Positions 13,868-14,791 of a stretch of DNA of 14,791 nucleotides are shown here, in pieces. This stretch comes from Halocafeteria seosinensis (Eukaryota; Sar; Bigyra; Bicosoecida). The stretch spans positions 1-14,791 of the forward strand of contig LVLI01001441.1 of assembly GCA_001687465.1 (NCBI GenBank), given 5' to 3'. The notes below the pieces were generated by a model. That model saw nothing but the letters and a program-made list of their open reading frames with translations. It was not told the DNA's origin and searched no databases. A program made the position numbers and the translations under genes. Position 1 is the first letter of the stretch. The number at the start of each line of letters is the position of its first letter.

Positions 13868-14791
13868 TCATTTTTTCTTCTTCTGTCGTTGAAGAAAATT
13901 ATCCAAGAGAACATTGAATTGCTTCCGTCCCATGTCGTTTCGTATTTGCGATTCGGGTTCTATGGTCGCTTCTTTGGCCGGAAAGTTCCGCCACTTTGTC
14001 TTGATGTATCTCTTGCCATTCTTGGTGAAGCGATCCAAAATCCGTTCCACATCAAATTGGACGGTCACCCTGTCCTTGTTTTCCACTTTGTCTATCTTCT
14101 GTAGATTTCGGCGACCCCATAACCCACGGACTCTCTTACCGGAATCCTTCTCTTTCAGGCGATAGGCGATCGGCTTGGACTTCTCTTTGGGACGCTGGAC
14201 GGCTGTGATTTCGTATAACTCTAAGGAGAAGGTGATGGGTGTCTTCTGAAAGGTCTTGGGTGGGACAGCCGTCCTGACCGTATCGCCCTTCTCTAGGTTG
14301 TCATGATCGCCCTGAAGGTTCAGAATACGCCGACTAGCGTTGTTTTGTTTGACTTGCTCGGTATTTGTTTCCTTCAAAGCGTTCTTGGGCGATACGCCCG
14401 TGGTATCATGTTTCATTTCATTGTAATTTTGTACCAAGTCATCCACCAACTTCTGGGTGATATTCTTGGACAGCATATCGGCCTTTCGTAACATCCGTTT
14501 GAACGTACCATTGAACCGTTCCACAATAGAATTGGACTGTGGATTGCTTGGAATACTGAAGATCTGCTTGATGTCCAGTTTCTGGAGTTTCTGACGTAAG
14601 GAACGGTTGGTAAATTCACCGCCATTGTCGCTAAGGATGGTCTTGGGTTTCATTGGCATCTGTTTTAAGAGGCGGTCAATCCCGTTGATGACCGTCCGTT
14701 GGTTCTTGTTTTTGATAATTCGGACAAACGCCATCCGGCTAAACACATCAATCATCACCAAGAACGTAAAATCGCCCATGGACGCTAGATC
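13868..14791 (-). CDS. INT: Polinton-type DDE integrase with chromodomain (N-terminus cut off)
   Basis: The C-terminal 307 residues of a retroviral-type (rve) integrase; the frame runs off the window, so upstream residues and start are unseen. The first catalytic Asp is probably the very first codon visible (DLASMGDF, 14791-14789). The second is in ILSDNGGEF and the Glu in SNSIVERFNGTFKR, with 35 residues between them (D,D35E). The C-terminus carries a chromodomain: VERILDRF, YIKTKWRNFP and ATIEPESQI match its strands and aromatic-cage region. The enzyme processes the element's ends and joins them to host DNA; the chromodomain may direct it to methylated histone. An internal ATG at 14779 lies after the first Asp and cannot be the true start. 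Confidence 0.92.
   Translation of the reverse strand, partial: DLASMGDFTFLVMIDVFSRMAFVRIIKNKNQRTVINGIDRLLKQMPMKPKTILSDNGGEFTNRSLRQKLQKLDIKQIFSIPSNPQSNSIVERFNGTFKRMLRKADMLSKNITQKLVDDLVQNYNEMKHDTTGVSPKNALKETNTEQVKQNNASRRILNLQGDHDNLEKGDTVRTAVPPKTFQKTPITFSLELYEITAVQRPKEKSKPIAYRLKEKDSGKRVRGLWGRRNLQKIDKVENKDRVTVQFDVERILDRFTKNGKRYIKTKWRNFPAKEATIEPESQIRNDMGRKQFNVLLDNFLQRQKKKK

Noticed and set aside
1-14791. tRNA or rRNA genes
   Set aside because: No cloverleaf-compatible or rRNA-like conserved segment was noticed in the gaps.
2511-14791. Protein-primed DNA polymerase B, helicase or adenain-type protease
   Set aside because: No open frame shows their motifs; if the element has them, they lie beyond the right edge.

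Overview
The window is eukaryotic DNA that appears to carry a nearly undamaged Polinton/Maverick-like virus (also describable as a polinton-like virus, PLV) inserted beside decayed transposons. The viral part runs from roughly 2.2-2.5 kb to the right edge and continues beyond it. Its type is set by a double jelly-roll-type major capsid protein, an adjacent minor capsid (penton-like) protein, a divergent A32/FtsK-HerA-type packaging ATPase and a retroviral-type (DDE) integrase with a C-terminal chromodomain. A GT-AG intron and the transposon remains show a eukaryotic host, most likely a protist. A stramenopile such as an oomycete would fit, but the sequence does not prove it.

Layout. 1-370: a decayed RNase H-type retrotransposon fragment on the + strand. 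About 470-700: a degenerate tandem repeat with a period near 31 bp. 866-2113: a broken MuDR/MULE transposase on the - strand. 2114-2169: a perfect 56-bp palindrome exactly where the MULE coding sequence ends. 2170-2400: AT-rich direct and tandem repeats, the probable left flank of the viral element. 2511-4210: four small genes of unknown function. 4281-5285: a tyrosine recombinase. 5282-6004 and 6392-7066: two divergent unknown genes around a 387-bp regulatory-looking gap, the first with a 60-bp intron. 7221-8095: a GIY-YIG nuclease with zinc fingers and a two-finger protein. 8166-12165: major capsid, minor capsid and packaging ATPase. 12219-13866: a Gly/Lys-rich repeat protein, an unknown 283-aa protein and a 52-aa basic protein. 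13868-14791: integrase, cut by the window edge at its first catalytic Asp.

How the genes fit together. Capsid proteins and ATPase would build and fill an icosahedral particle, and the Gly/Lys-rich protein is probably an internal virion protein. Two unrelated integration enzymes (tyrosine recombinase and DDE integrase) are encoded together. No protein-primed DNA polymerase B and no adenovirus-type protease is seen; they may lie past the right edge.

The most notable signal is regulatory. A short motif, TATAG(A/G/T), lies 0-10 bases before the start codon of almost every viral gene and fixes several starts. The only two complete genes without any such TATA-like sequence at the start are the divergent pair around 6005-6391, one of which is spliced. 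This suggests two expression classes, perhaps late (motif) and early (no motif). Strong hairpins follow many of the stop codons.
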